In this document: piece after piece, positions 57,739 to 64,000 of the stretch
How the letters are laid out: every line of letters begins with the position of its first letter
Numbering within the stretch: position 1 is the stretch's first letter
Assembly (NCBI RefSeq): GCF_019802055.1
Contig: NZ_JAHVHW010000007.1
Coordinates: 62,001 to 126,000, forward strand
Reading direction: 5' to 3'
DNA: 64,000 nucleotides
Origin: Ferrimonas balearica
GTDB taxonomy: Bacteria; Pseudomonadota; Gammaproteobacteria; Enterobacterales; Shewanellaceae
Program-made: the position numbers and the translations under genes
The notes under the pieces: model-generated
What the model was told of the DNA's origin: nothing
The model's database searches: none
The model's input: only the letters and a program-made list of their open reading frames with translations

Positions 57739-58152
57739 ATGAGAATACGAAGCCTGTATCGTCAACTTTTTACCGCGGTATTTATGCTGGGGGTCGTGAG
57801 CCTGGTGCTCTTCACCCTGGCGTTTCAATTCAACGAAGCCCGCCCCCTAAGGGACGCCGAACGATTTGATCTCTATGTCGGCGAAAAAACCTATTGCCGC
57901 ACTCTGAACCACTACCAGTCTCAGGATAAAGACGCCAAGGTGGAACGCCTTATCGAGTACAGCGACCAGAATGCCATGCAGTTTATTCTCTGGCGCTTCG
58001 GTAAGGAGAAAGGGCGTGAGATGATCGATACCTGTGAAAAGGCGAAGAAGGCGCACATTATCGAGCGCTGTGAACAGCAGCCGGAGTTGGCGATTGAGCA
58101 GGTGATTCTGGAATACAACAGACCCGCCATCGCAGAGAAGGGCTATATCTGA
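57739..58152 (+). CDS. membrane-anchored protein linked to an FNR box, function unknown
   Basis: 137 residues. A helix near the N-terminus (LFTAVFMLGVVSLVLFTLAF) anchors a charged periplasmic or cytosolic domain (about 35-137) with two cysteines in the middle (KTYCRTLNHYQ; MIDTCEKAKK) and a third near IIERCEQQ. No domain recognised. The start follows AAGGAGG. The only strong clue to function is the anaerobic-type promoter upstream. Ends at a strong bidirectional terminator. Confidence 0.72.
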   Translation: MRIRSLYRQLFTAVFMLGVVSLVLFTLAFQFNEARPLRDAERFDLYVGEKTYCRTLNHYQSQDKDAKVERLIEYSDQNAMQFILWRFGKEKGREMIDTCEKAKKAHIIERCEQQPELAIEQVILEYNRPAIAEKGYI

Positions 58153-58171
58153 ACCCTTGCCAAGGCAAAAG

Positions 58172-58198
58172 AAAAGCCGCCCGTTGGGCGGCTTTTTT
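58172..58198. terminator. bidirectional terminator before pepD
   Basis: AAAAGCCGCCC/GGGCGGCTTTT stem with loop GTT, T-run on the right and A-rich flank on the left. Confidence 0.93.
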
Positions 58199-58209
58199 GT
58201 GGTTTGCCG

Positions 58210-59667
58210 TTACTTGGTCGGGATCGCCTTCAGTACGGCCAACAGCAGTTGCCAGTACTTCTCTACGGTGGCGATCTCCACTTTCTCATCCGGAGAGTGA
58301 GGGAATCGGATGGTGGGGCCGATGGAGACCATATCCAGCGCCGGGTAGGGCTCCTTGAACAGGCCGCACTCCAGACCGGCGTGGATCACCTGGATGTTGG
58401 GCAGTTTGCCGAACAGACCCTGGTAGGTTTCGCGAACCACCGCCATGATCGGAGAGCTCGGATCCGGCTGCCAGCCCGGGTAGGCGCCACTCAGCTTCAG
58501 CTCAGCGCCCGCCAGGTCCGCCAGGGCCTGCAGCATGTTTTCCACCATGGAGCGACCGGAGTCGACGGTGGAGCGGATCAGGCACATTACCCGAACGCTC
58601 TCCTCCTTGGTGGTGATCACGCCCATGTTCAGGGAGGTCTCTACCACGCCCGGGAAGGCGTCGCTCATCCGGATCACCCCGTTGGGGCCTGCGTGGATCA
58701 GCGCCACCAGTCGGGCCTGGTCATCGGCATTGAACACTTGAGCCGGAGCGTCGATGGCGCTCAGCTCCAGGCTCAGATCGGTTTCGATCGCCTGCAGTTC
58801 GTTTTTCAAAATGTCGGTGTAGAGGCCAACTAGACGCTCCAGTTCGGCCACCTTATCGGACGGGATAACGAACTCGGCGAACGCTTCACGGGGGATGGCG
58901 TTACGCAGGCTGCCGCCTTTGAACTTGGCGAGGCGCAGGCCCAGTTCGGCCGCGTGGCCAAACAGGAAGCGGCCCAGCAGTTTGTTGGCATTGCCACGGC
59001 CAGTGTGGATGTCACAACCGGAGTGGCCGCCTTTCAGGCCGGTCAGGGCCAACTGCAGGCTGACGTGATCCGCCGGAGTGGCTTCACGGCCCACAGGCAG
59101 GGTCAGCTCTGCGTCTACGCCACCGGCACAACCCATATAGACCTCACCCTCCTCTTCGGAGTCGGTGTTGATCAGGATGTCACCCTTCAGCAGGCCGGCT
59201 TCCAGACCGAAAGCGCCGGTCATGCCCGCTTCCTCGTCGATGGTCAGCAGCACCTCCAGCGGACCATGTTCAACGCTGTCGTCGCCCAGTACCGCGAGAG
59301 CGGAGGCCATACCGATGCCGTTGTCGGCACCCAGTGTGGTGTCTTTAGCGGTCACCCAGTCACCGTCGATATAAGCCTGGATAGGGTCACGATCGAAACG
59401 GTGCTCGGTGCCGGAGTTCTTCTGGGGCACCATATCCAGGTGCGCCTGGATGATCACCCCTTTAAGGTGCTCATAACCGGGAGTGGCCGCTTTGCGGATC
59501 ACCAGGTTGCCCACGCCATCAATGACGGTTTCCAGCCCCTTCTCCTCGGCCCACTGCTGAATATGGTCACGGAGGGCGATCTCACGCTTGGAGGGGTGGG
59601 GGATGGAGCAGATGGTTTCAAACCAGGTCCAGAGTCCCTGGGGGGATAGGGTGCTTAGAGCTGACAC
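58210..59667 (-). CDS. pepD: beta-Ala-His/cytosol non-specific dipeptidase PepD
   Basis: M20-family zinc dipeptidase, 485 residues (E. coli 485). The metal site includes IIQAHLDMVPQ (His), DTTLGADNGIG (bridging Asp) and the catalytic Glu in LTIDEEAGMTG. GGHSGCDIHTGRGNANKLLGRFL is the lid/dimerisation block typical of PepD. It degrades dipeptides in the cytosol. Divergent from the M17 aminopeptidase gene, together two peptidases around a shared intergenic region. Confidence 0.95.
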   Translation of the reverse strand: MSALSTLSPQGLWTWFETICSIPHPSKREIALRDHIQQWAEEKGLETVIDGVGNLVIRKAATPGYEHLKGVIIQAHLDMVPQKNSGTEHRFDRDPIQAYIDGDWVTAKDTTLGADNGIGMASALAVLGDDSVEHGPLEVLLTIDEEAGMTGAFGLEAGLLKGDILINTDSEEEGEVYMGCAGGVDAELTLPVGREATPADHVSLQLALTGLKGGHSGCDIHTGRGNANKLLGRFLFGHAAELGLRLAKFKGGSLRNAIPREAFAEFVIPSDKVAELERLVGLYTDILKNELQAIETDLSLELSAIDAPAQVFNADDQARLVALIHAGPNGVIRMSDAFPGVVETSLNMGVITTKEESVRVMCLIRSTVDSGRSMVENMLQALADLAGAELKLSGAYPGWQPDPSSPIMAVVRETYQGLFGKLPNIQVIHAGLECGLFKEPYPALDMVSIGPTIRFPHSPDEKVEIATVEKYWQLLLAVLKAIPTK

Positions 59668-59819
59668 TGCACTCTCCTTATGAGGTGTAATTCGGTTCGG
59701 AGGAAAAACGCGGCCAGTGTATCACAGCGGCAGCAAAGCGTGACCTCAGTAGCACACCGGGTACGCGGCCTGCTATGGTGTGCTCCAGCAAGATTTGGAC
59801 AGCAAAAGGATAAAGGATC

Positions 59820-61337
59820 ATGAGCAAGCTGTTGATTGTGAAAGCCGACCAGGAAGAGGCCCTGTTTGGTGATGGCGGTTGGGATGCGGTCGTGGTGGTG
59901 GGCGACGCCAACGGGCTGGAGTCTCACCCCGAAATCGGCCAGCTGGTGGCTCACGCCGCTCATGTGGATGCCCGCATCGGCAAGGAGCCACTGATGTTGA
60001 TGGCGCCGGGCTTGGCGGGAGGGCGCCTGGTGCTGGCGCCGACCGGCGACCTGGACAACGAGTATGAGGATGTGCGCCGTTTTGCTGAAGCGGCTCAGGC
60101 CGGGATTGGCATCGCCTTGCGAGCCGGGGCCCGGGCGCCCCTGCTGCTGGTTTCCGGCAATGATGACCTGCGCTACAGCCAGGCATTGGAGGTGGCACTG
60201 ATGGGGGCGGGTCACGAGATCTATACCCCCTTTGATGTGTCGGGTCCGGAGGTCACTCTGGGCGTGCTGGGGCTGGATGAAGTGGCTCGGGTCAATGCGC
60301 TGGAGAATGGGCGCATTGCGGCCCGGGATCTTTGCGGTGGTGATCCTGAGCAGATGGCGCCTCCGGCCTTTGCCGATTACTGTGTTGAGCTGTTTTCCGA
60401 TACCGCCGTCTCCGTTTCGGTGATTGACGATCCCGACACACTGAAAGCCGATTACCCCCTGCTCAGTGCTGTGGCGCGGGCTTCTTTTGCGGTAGAGCGG
60501 CATGCCCCCCGCGTGGTGCGACTGGAGTACGTGGGTGAGGGCGTGATCAGCCGCAACTGGTTCCTGGCGGGTAAGGGCGTCACCTTTGATACCGGAGGAG
60601 CGGACCTGAAGATCGGCGGTGCCATGGCAGGAATGAGCCGGGATAAAGGGGGCGCTGCTGCGGTGGCTGGCCTGATGGCGACACTTGCCCAACTGAAACC
60701 GAAAGGGGTCCGTGTGGTGGCCGAGCTTGGCCTGGTGCGTAACAGCATCGGTTCCGAGGCATTTGTGCCGGATGAGATCATCGAGAGTCATGCCGGTGTG
60801 AAGGTTCGTATCGGTAACACCGATGCGGAAGGGCGCCTGGTGCTGGCGGACGTGCTCAGCCACCTGCGTGAGTCGGTTAACGGTTGCGAGAATCCCGTGA
60901 TGTTCTCTCTGGCCACCCTGACCGGTCACGTTGGGCGGGCCTATGGCCCCTACAGCGCCGTCATTGAAAATGGTGTAGCCCGTGGCCAGGCGCTGGGCGG
61001 TCAGTTGCAGATGGTGTCGGAGATCTGGGGTGAGCCCTTTGAGCTGTCACGTCTGCGTCGTGAGGACTTTGCCCAGGTGGCGGCCCGCTCCCCTTCAGAG
61101 CGGTTGCTCTCCTCCAACAATGGCGCCTCAGTGAACATCTCCCGGGGCCATCAGTTCCCCATGGCGTTCCTGGTCCAAGCGTCGGGACTGGATCAGCATG
61201 GATTGGGCAGCGATCAGCCCATCGCCTACCTGCACCTGGACATTGCCGCCTCTTCTGTAGAAAAACGAGATCCGCTTTATGGCCAGCCTACAGCGGTGCC
61301 GGTGGCGACCTTGCTGGCGAATCTGCTTGACCATTAA
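59820..61337 (+). CDS. M17-family leucyl aminopeptidase
   Basis: 505 residues, close to the norm for PepA (about 503). The C-terminal catalytic domain has the metal/lysine region GKGVTFDTGGADLKIGG, MSRDKGGAAAVAGLMA, the signature NTDAEGRLVLAD, and the later TLTGHVGRAYGPYSAV. The N-terminal domain is divergent from E. coli PepA, so I do not assign pepA; pepB is shorter. It probably removes N-terminal amino acids from peptides with two metals per active site. A terminator with a 28-base loop follows. Confidence 0.86.
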   Translation: MSKLLIVKADQEEALFGDGGWDAVVVVGDANGLESHPEIGQLVAHAAHVDARIGKEPLMLMAPGLAGGRLVLAPTGDLDNEYEDVRRFAEAAQAGIGIALRAGARAPLLLVSGNDDLRYSQALEVALMGAGHEIYTPFDVSGPEVTLGVLGLDEVARVNALENGRIAARDLCGGDPEQMAPPAFADYCVELFSDTAVSVSVIDDPDTLKADYPLLSAVARASFAVERHAPRVVRLEYVGEGVISRNWFLAGKGVTFDTGGADLKIGGAMAGMSRDKGGAAAVAGLMATLAQLKPKGVRVVAELGLVRNSIGSEAFVPDEIIESHAGVKVRIGNTDAEGRLVLADVLSHLRESVNGCENPVMFSLATLTGHVGRAYGPYSAVIENGVARGQALGGQLQMVSEIWGEPFELSRLRREDFAQVAARSPSERLLSSNNGASVNISRGHQFPMAFLVQASGLDQHGLGSDQPIAYLHLDIAASSVEKRDPLYGQPTAVPVATLLANLLDH

Positions 61338-61377
61338 TGGGTTAGCTTGCGCCTGAAGAGACTGCGTGCCTCGCATC

Positions 61378-61431
61378 AAAATCCCTCATCCGGTAATTAA
61401 ATTACATACTGGGCCAAATGAGGGATTTTTT
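61378..61431 (+). terminator. M17 aminopeptidase terminator with internal repeat
   Basis: Twelve-base-pair stem AAAATCCCTCAT/ATGAGGGATTTT and T-run. Its 28-base loop holds copy 1 of a 20-bp near-repeat, including the palindrome GTAAT-TAA-ATTAC. Confidence 0.83.
61393..61412 (+). repeat. 20-bp near-direct repeat, copy 1
   Basis: GTAATTAAATTACATACTGG; 17 of 20 bases match copy 2, 52 bases downstream. Confidence 0.85.
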
Positions 61432-61442
61432 GTGGGGCCGTC

Positions 61443-61470
61443 TTGTAATAAAACTACATATTGGTATGAT
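61443..61470 (+). promoter_or_regulatory. extended -10 promoter of the small-ORF locus
   Basis: TTGTAA (61443-61448), 16-base spacer, TATGAT (61465-61470), with the extended -10 TG at 61462-61463. The transcript should start near 61477, just before hairpin A. Confidence 0.72.
61445..61464 (+). repeat. 20-bp near-direct repeat, copy 2 (overlaps promoter)
   Basis: GTAATAAAACTACATATTGG; spans from inside the -35 to the extended -10 of the small-gene promoter, so a bound repressor would block it. Confidence 0.85.
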
Positions 61471-61478
61471 GCATTCCA

Positions 61479-61572
61479 TCGGGAGCTGACGACTCCCGAA
61501 CACGTTGGCTAGGACAGCCCGAGTTCTCCAAGGAACCGAGTGACGAAGACACCACGGATGACTCCGTGTTCC
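61479..61572 (+). ncRNA. structured 5' leader with three hairpins
   Basis: Hairpin A: TCGGGAG/CTCCCGA (61479-61499), loop CTGACGA. Hairpin B: GAAC/GTTC, CG/CG and GGCT/AGCC stacked at 61498-61526. Hairpin C: CACGGA/TCCGTG (61553-61568) with loop TGAC, optionally extended by GGAAC/GTTCC. TGACGA recurs at 61487 and 61541. It leads into the small ORF; Rfam class unknown to me. Confidence 0.6.
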
Positions 61573-61613
61573 TGTCGTTATTTGTCATTTGTTTGATTAT
61601 TTAGGAGTTCGGT

Positions 61614-61706
61614 ATGCAATACCCCTTTTCTTATGACGTGACCCTCTACAACACCTGGTTCTCCCGTAGCTGGACTACCGGTGCCCTGTTCCCCCTGGGT
61701 CGCTGA
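61614..61706 (+). CDS. 30-residue small protein or leader peptide, uncharacterised
   Basis: ATG 61614 follows AGGAG by 6 bases, one of the best ribosome-binding sites in the window. The peptide begins MQYPFSYDVT and ends GALFPLGR; it has four aromatic Tyr/Phe clusters, two Trp and no long run of any one amino acid, no signal peptide and no clear membrane helix. It lies between the hairpin leader and a strong terminator. It may be a ribosome-stalling leader peptide or a stand-alone small protein. Too short for usual gene finders, and I cannot name a family. Confidence 0.55.
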   Translation: MQYPFSYDVTLYNTWFSRSWTTGALFPLGR

Positions 61707-61806
61707 TTATCGTCACTTTGCTTCATCAACCTGTAAATCGGGGTTTCTGGTGAACGGCTAGGCAGGCCGTTTTGGACTTCCCCACAGTAGGGTTTCTCTT
61801 CCCTTC

Positions 61807-61832
61807 GGCGCCTTTATGGCGCCATTTTTTTT
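61807..61832 (+). terminator. terminator of the small-ORF locus, upstream of the permease gene
   Basis: GGCGCC/GGCGCC stem (61807-61812, 61818-61823), loop TTTAT, eight T. Another weaker hairpin AACGGC/GCCGTT lies at 61753-61771. The stretch 61707-61806 has no gene. Confidence 0.9.
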
Positions 61833-61860
61833 GCCTTTCTCCCAAAGTTCGCCTGTTTTG

Positions 61861-61890
61861 TTGGCACCTTAGCGACAAAACGGGGATAAT
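61861..61890 (+). promoter_or_regulatory. candidate promoter of the purine permease gene
   Basis: TTGGCA (61861-61866), 18-base spacer, GATAAT (61885-61890), located after the terminator, so the permease can also be transcribed independently of the small-ORF locus. No PurR box seen. Confidence 0.6.
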
Positions 61891-61975
61891 CTCGCGCCAA
61901 ATTTACCGGCAATTCAACCGTCGGTGAGTTTGCCTCTCTGTGCACTACAAAACACAAAATAATTAAGGTCCGACA

Positions 61976-63265
61976 ATGCTCGAGTCGATTTTCAAGCTCA
62001 GTGCGAACCGCACCACGGTTCGTCAGGAAGTGGTTGCTGGGATCACCACTTTCCTCACCATGGCCTACATCATCTTCGTTAACCCCGCGATGCTGGCTGA
62101 CGCCGGTATGGATCACGGTGCCGTTTTCGTTGCCACCTGTGTGGCGGCAGCCGTTGGCTGTCTGGTGATGGGTCTGCTGGCCAACTACCCCATTGCCCTG
62201 GCGCCTGGGATGGGCCTCAACGCCTTCTTTACCTACACCGTTGTTCTGGAAATGGGCCACAGCTGGGAAACCGCGCTGGGCGCCGTATTCCTGTCCGGTG
62301 TGCTGTTCCTGCTGCTTTCGGTGCTGAAAATCCGTGAATGGATCGTCAACGCCATCCCCATGTCTCTGCGACTGGGCATTGCGGCAGGTATCGGTCTGTT
62401 CCTGGCCCTGATTGGCCTGAAAAACGCCGGTATCGTAGTCTCCAACCCCGCCACCATCGTGGGTCTTGGCGACGTCACCAGCTTCCCGGTTGTGATGGCC
62501 GCGCTGGGCTTTGCCCTGATCATCGCTCTGGTGCACTTCGGCCTGAAAGCCGCCGTGATGATCTCCATTCTGGTGATCACCGCTCTGGGCCTGATGTTTG
62601 GTGATGTGCAGTACCACGGCCTGGTCTCTATGCCGCCCTCTGTTGCACCGACTCTGGCCGCTCTGGACATCGCCGGTGCGCTGGAAGTGGGCATGCTGTC
62701 TGTAGTGTTTGCCTTCCTGTTCGTTGACCTGTTCGATACCTCCGGCACCCTGGTGGCGGTGGCACAACGTGGCGGAATGCTGGATGACAAAGGGCGTCTG
62801 CCCCGCGCCAACCGCGCGATGATGGCTGACTCCTCTGCCACCATCGCTGGCGCCTTCCTCGGTACCTCCACCACCACCAGCTACATCGAAAGCACCGCAG
62901 GCGTGTCTGCCGGTGGCCGCACCGGTCTGACTGCCGTCGTGGTTGGTCTGCTGTTCCTGGGCTGTCTGTTTATCTCTCCGCTGGCGGGCATGGTTCCGGC
63001 TTACGCCACCACCGGTGCACTGGTCTATGTGGCGATCCTGATGATGTCCGGTCTGGTTCACCTGGAGTGGGATGACCTGACTGAAGCCGCTCCGGTGGTG
63101 GTGACTGCCATCATGATGCCGCTGACCTTCTCCATCGCTCACGGCATCGCCATCGGCTTTATCACCTACGCGGTGATCAAGCTGCTGAGCCGTCGATTCC
63201 AGGACGTCAGCCCCGCGGTTGGCATTCTGGCGGTACTGTTCATTCTGAAGTTCATGTACCTGTAA
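61976..63265 (+). CDS. NCS2-family (AzgA-like) purine permease
   Basis: 429 residues, 12 to 14 membrane helices. The AzgA-type signatures are TTFLTMAYIIFVNPAML near the start, YPIALAPGMGLNAFF, LRLGIAAGIGLFLALIGLKNAG, the conserved FLFVDLFDTSGTLVAVAQRGG and GTSTTTSYIESTAGVSAGGRTGL. Substrate class is guanine/hypoxanthine or adenine, proton-coupled; the exact purine is not readable. It follows the structured small-ORF locus by 270 bases. AAGG precedes the ATG by 9 bases. Confidence 0.92.
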   Translation: MLESIFKLSANRTTVRQEVVAGITTFLTMAYIIFVNPAMLADAGMDHGAVFVATCVAAAVGCLVMGLLANYPIALAPGMGLNAFFTYTVVLEMGHSWETALGAVFLSGVLFLLLSVLKIREWIVNAIPMSLRLGIAAGIGLFLALIGLKNAGIVVSNPATIVGLGDVTSFPVVMAALGFALIIALVHFGLKAAVMISILVITALGLMFGDVQYHGLVSMPPSVAPTLAALDIAGALEVGMLSVVFAFLFVDLFDTSGTLVAVAQRGGMLDDKGRLPRANRAMMADSSATIAGAFLGTSTTTSYIESTAGVSAGGRTGLTAVVVGLLFLGCLFISPLAGMVPAYATTGALVYVAILMMSGLVHLEWDDLTEAAPVVVTAIMMPLTFSIAHGIAIGFITYAVIKLLSRRFQDVSPAVGILAVLFILKFMYL

Positions 63266-63285
63266 GGCTGTTCGCCTTCCGGCCT

Positions 63286-63318
63286 GACACCGCCTCCCTT
63301 TGGGGAGGCGGTGTCGTT
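63286..63318 (+). terminator. permease terminator
   Basis: Thirteen-base-pair stem GACACCGCCTCCC/GGGAGGCGGTGTC, loop TTTG; short T-run. Confidence 0.75.
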
Positions 63319-63398
63319 TCTGTGCGTCAAACCTGCTGTGTCAAAGCCACTTTTTCGGTATAACTACTCCTTCTGTCTTTTTTTGAGCCTTACCCCGA

Positions 63399-64000
63399 GT
63401 GAATCCGCTACGTTATCGCCGGATAGTGGTCAAACTGGGCACCAGTGTCCTGACCTCCGGCAGTCCCAAGTTGAACCGTGCCCATATGGTGGAATTGGTT
63501 CGCCAGATGGCCCGCCTTCGTCAGGCTGGCTGTGAGATCATCCTGGTTACCTCCGGCGCCATCGCCGCGGGTCGCGAGCACCTGGGTTTCCCAACATTGC
63601 CGGACTCTCTGTCGAGCAAGCAGATGTTGGCAGCCGTAGGGCAGAGCCAGTTGATCCGGACCTGGGAGCAGCTGTTCAATCTCTACAATCTGCACGTGGG
63701 TCAGATCCTGCTGACCCGTGCCGATCTGGATGACCGCGAGCGCTACCTCAACGCCCGCGATACTCTGCAGGCGCTGCTGGATAACGGCATCATTCCGGTG
63801 ATCAACGAGAACGACGCCGTGGCAATCGCGGAGATTAAGGTAGGCGATAACGATAACCTCTCCGCCCTGGCGGCCCTGTTGGGCGAGGCAGAGTTGCTGA
63901 TGCTGCTGACGGACCAGCCGGGTCTGTTTGATGCGGATCCCCGCAGTAATCCCGATGCCAAGCTGATCCCGGAAGTGGAGCACATCGACGACAGTCTGCG
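63399..64000 (+). CDS. proB: glutamate 5-kinase (gamma-glutamyl kinase), truncated by window edge
   Basis: First enzyme of proline synthesis. The frame starts at GTG 63399; an in-frame TGA at 63384-63386 leaves no earlier start, and GTG is the first suitable codon. The visible 200 residues read [18 protein letters not shown], then [88 protein letters not shown] and [16 protein letters not shown], a near-complete match to the kinase domain. The C-terminal PUA part lies beyond the window. Confidence 0.94.
   Translation, partial: MNPLRYRRIVVKLGTSVLTSGSPKLNRAHMVELVRQMARLRQAGCEIILVTSGAIAAGREHLGFPTLPDSLSSKQMLAAVGQSQLIRTWEQLFNLYNLHVGQILLTRADLDDRERYLNARDTLQALLDNGIIPVINENDAVAIAEIKVGDNDNLSALAALLGEAELLMLLTDQPGLFDADPRSNPDAKLIPEVEHIDDSL

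Noticed and set aside
61479-61572. Guanidine-II (mini-ykkC) riboswitch
   Set aside because: ACGA occurs near two hairpins, but the required compact ACGR tetraloops closed by GC pairs are not formed, and no guanidine exporter follows.
61814-63142. Minus-strand open frame of 442 codons opposite the permease, and similar long antisense frames at 37818-39410, 44777-46408 and 20435-22078
   Set aside because: All oppose confident genes, are rich in Gly/His/Gln or Arg, and have no ribosome-binding sites or family motifs.

Overview
The window looks like chromosomal core sequence from a marine, sodium-using gammaproteobacterium of the Alteromonadales, close to Shewanella/Ferrimonas. This rests on gene order (ispF-truD-surE-pcm-nlpD-rpoS facing mutS, then recA-recX-alaS-lysC-csrA-tRNA), on an Na+-NQR operon, an Na+-pumping decarboxylase and PomAB-type stators, and on close resemblance to enteric homologues. 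I see no insertion sequence, prophage or CRISPR array. ispF is cut by the left edge and proB by the right edge.

Layout. 1-4.8 kb: isoprenoid, tRNA-modification, repair and stationary-phase genes ending in rpoS. 4.9-13.5 kb: mutS (minus), SOS-controlled recA with recX, alaS, aspartate kinase and csrA. 13.6-14.6 kb: one tRNA-Ser and five near-identical tRNA-Arg genes, followed by a duplicated tRNA 3' end plus terminator. 14.7-18 kb: oadGAB behind two FadR/PdhR-type palindromes. 18-26.6 kb: small envelope proteins, nsrR, a DedA-like protein, an M16 protease lipoprotein, gshA, a LysE-type exporter, a lytic-transglycosylase-like lipoprotein and a DUF952 protein. 26.7-33.2 kb: xseB-ispA-dxs (minus) diverging from pomAB (sigma-28-like promoter) and thiI. 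33.3-42.9 kb: aroG, a panE-like gene, a VanZ-like gene, yajQ, a diguanylate cyclase, yajG-PPIase-ampG, rlmG, alkB and bolA. 42.9-46.5 kb: a TRAP transporter for probable 2-oxoacids, and luxS. 47-54.2 kb: nqrABCDEF-apbE-nqrM, a complete NQR structural and maturation set. 54.3-64 kb: a chemoreceptor (sigma-28-like promoter), dinB (SOS box), an FNR-box-linked membrane protein, pepD, an M17 aminopeptidase, a structured small-ORF locus, a purine permease and proB.

Together the genes describe a motile cell that makes a sodium gradient (NQR, oxaloacetate decarboxylase) and spends it on a flagellar motor, with SOS, general-stress, nitric-oxide and oxygen-response elements visible as regulators or sites.

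The most unusual stretch is 61.4-61.84 kb. It has its own extended -10 promoter overlain by one copy of a 20-bp near-repeat, a leader of three hairpins, a 30-codon ORF with a textbook ribosome-binding site, and a strong terminator, all just before a purine permease gene. I do not recognise it as a described element. Second is the 57-bp direct repeat containing a tRNA-Arg 3' end, which could be an integration scar or the decayed end of a tandem tRNA expansion.
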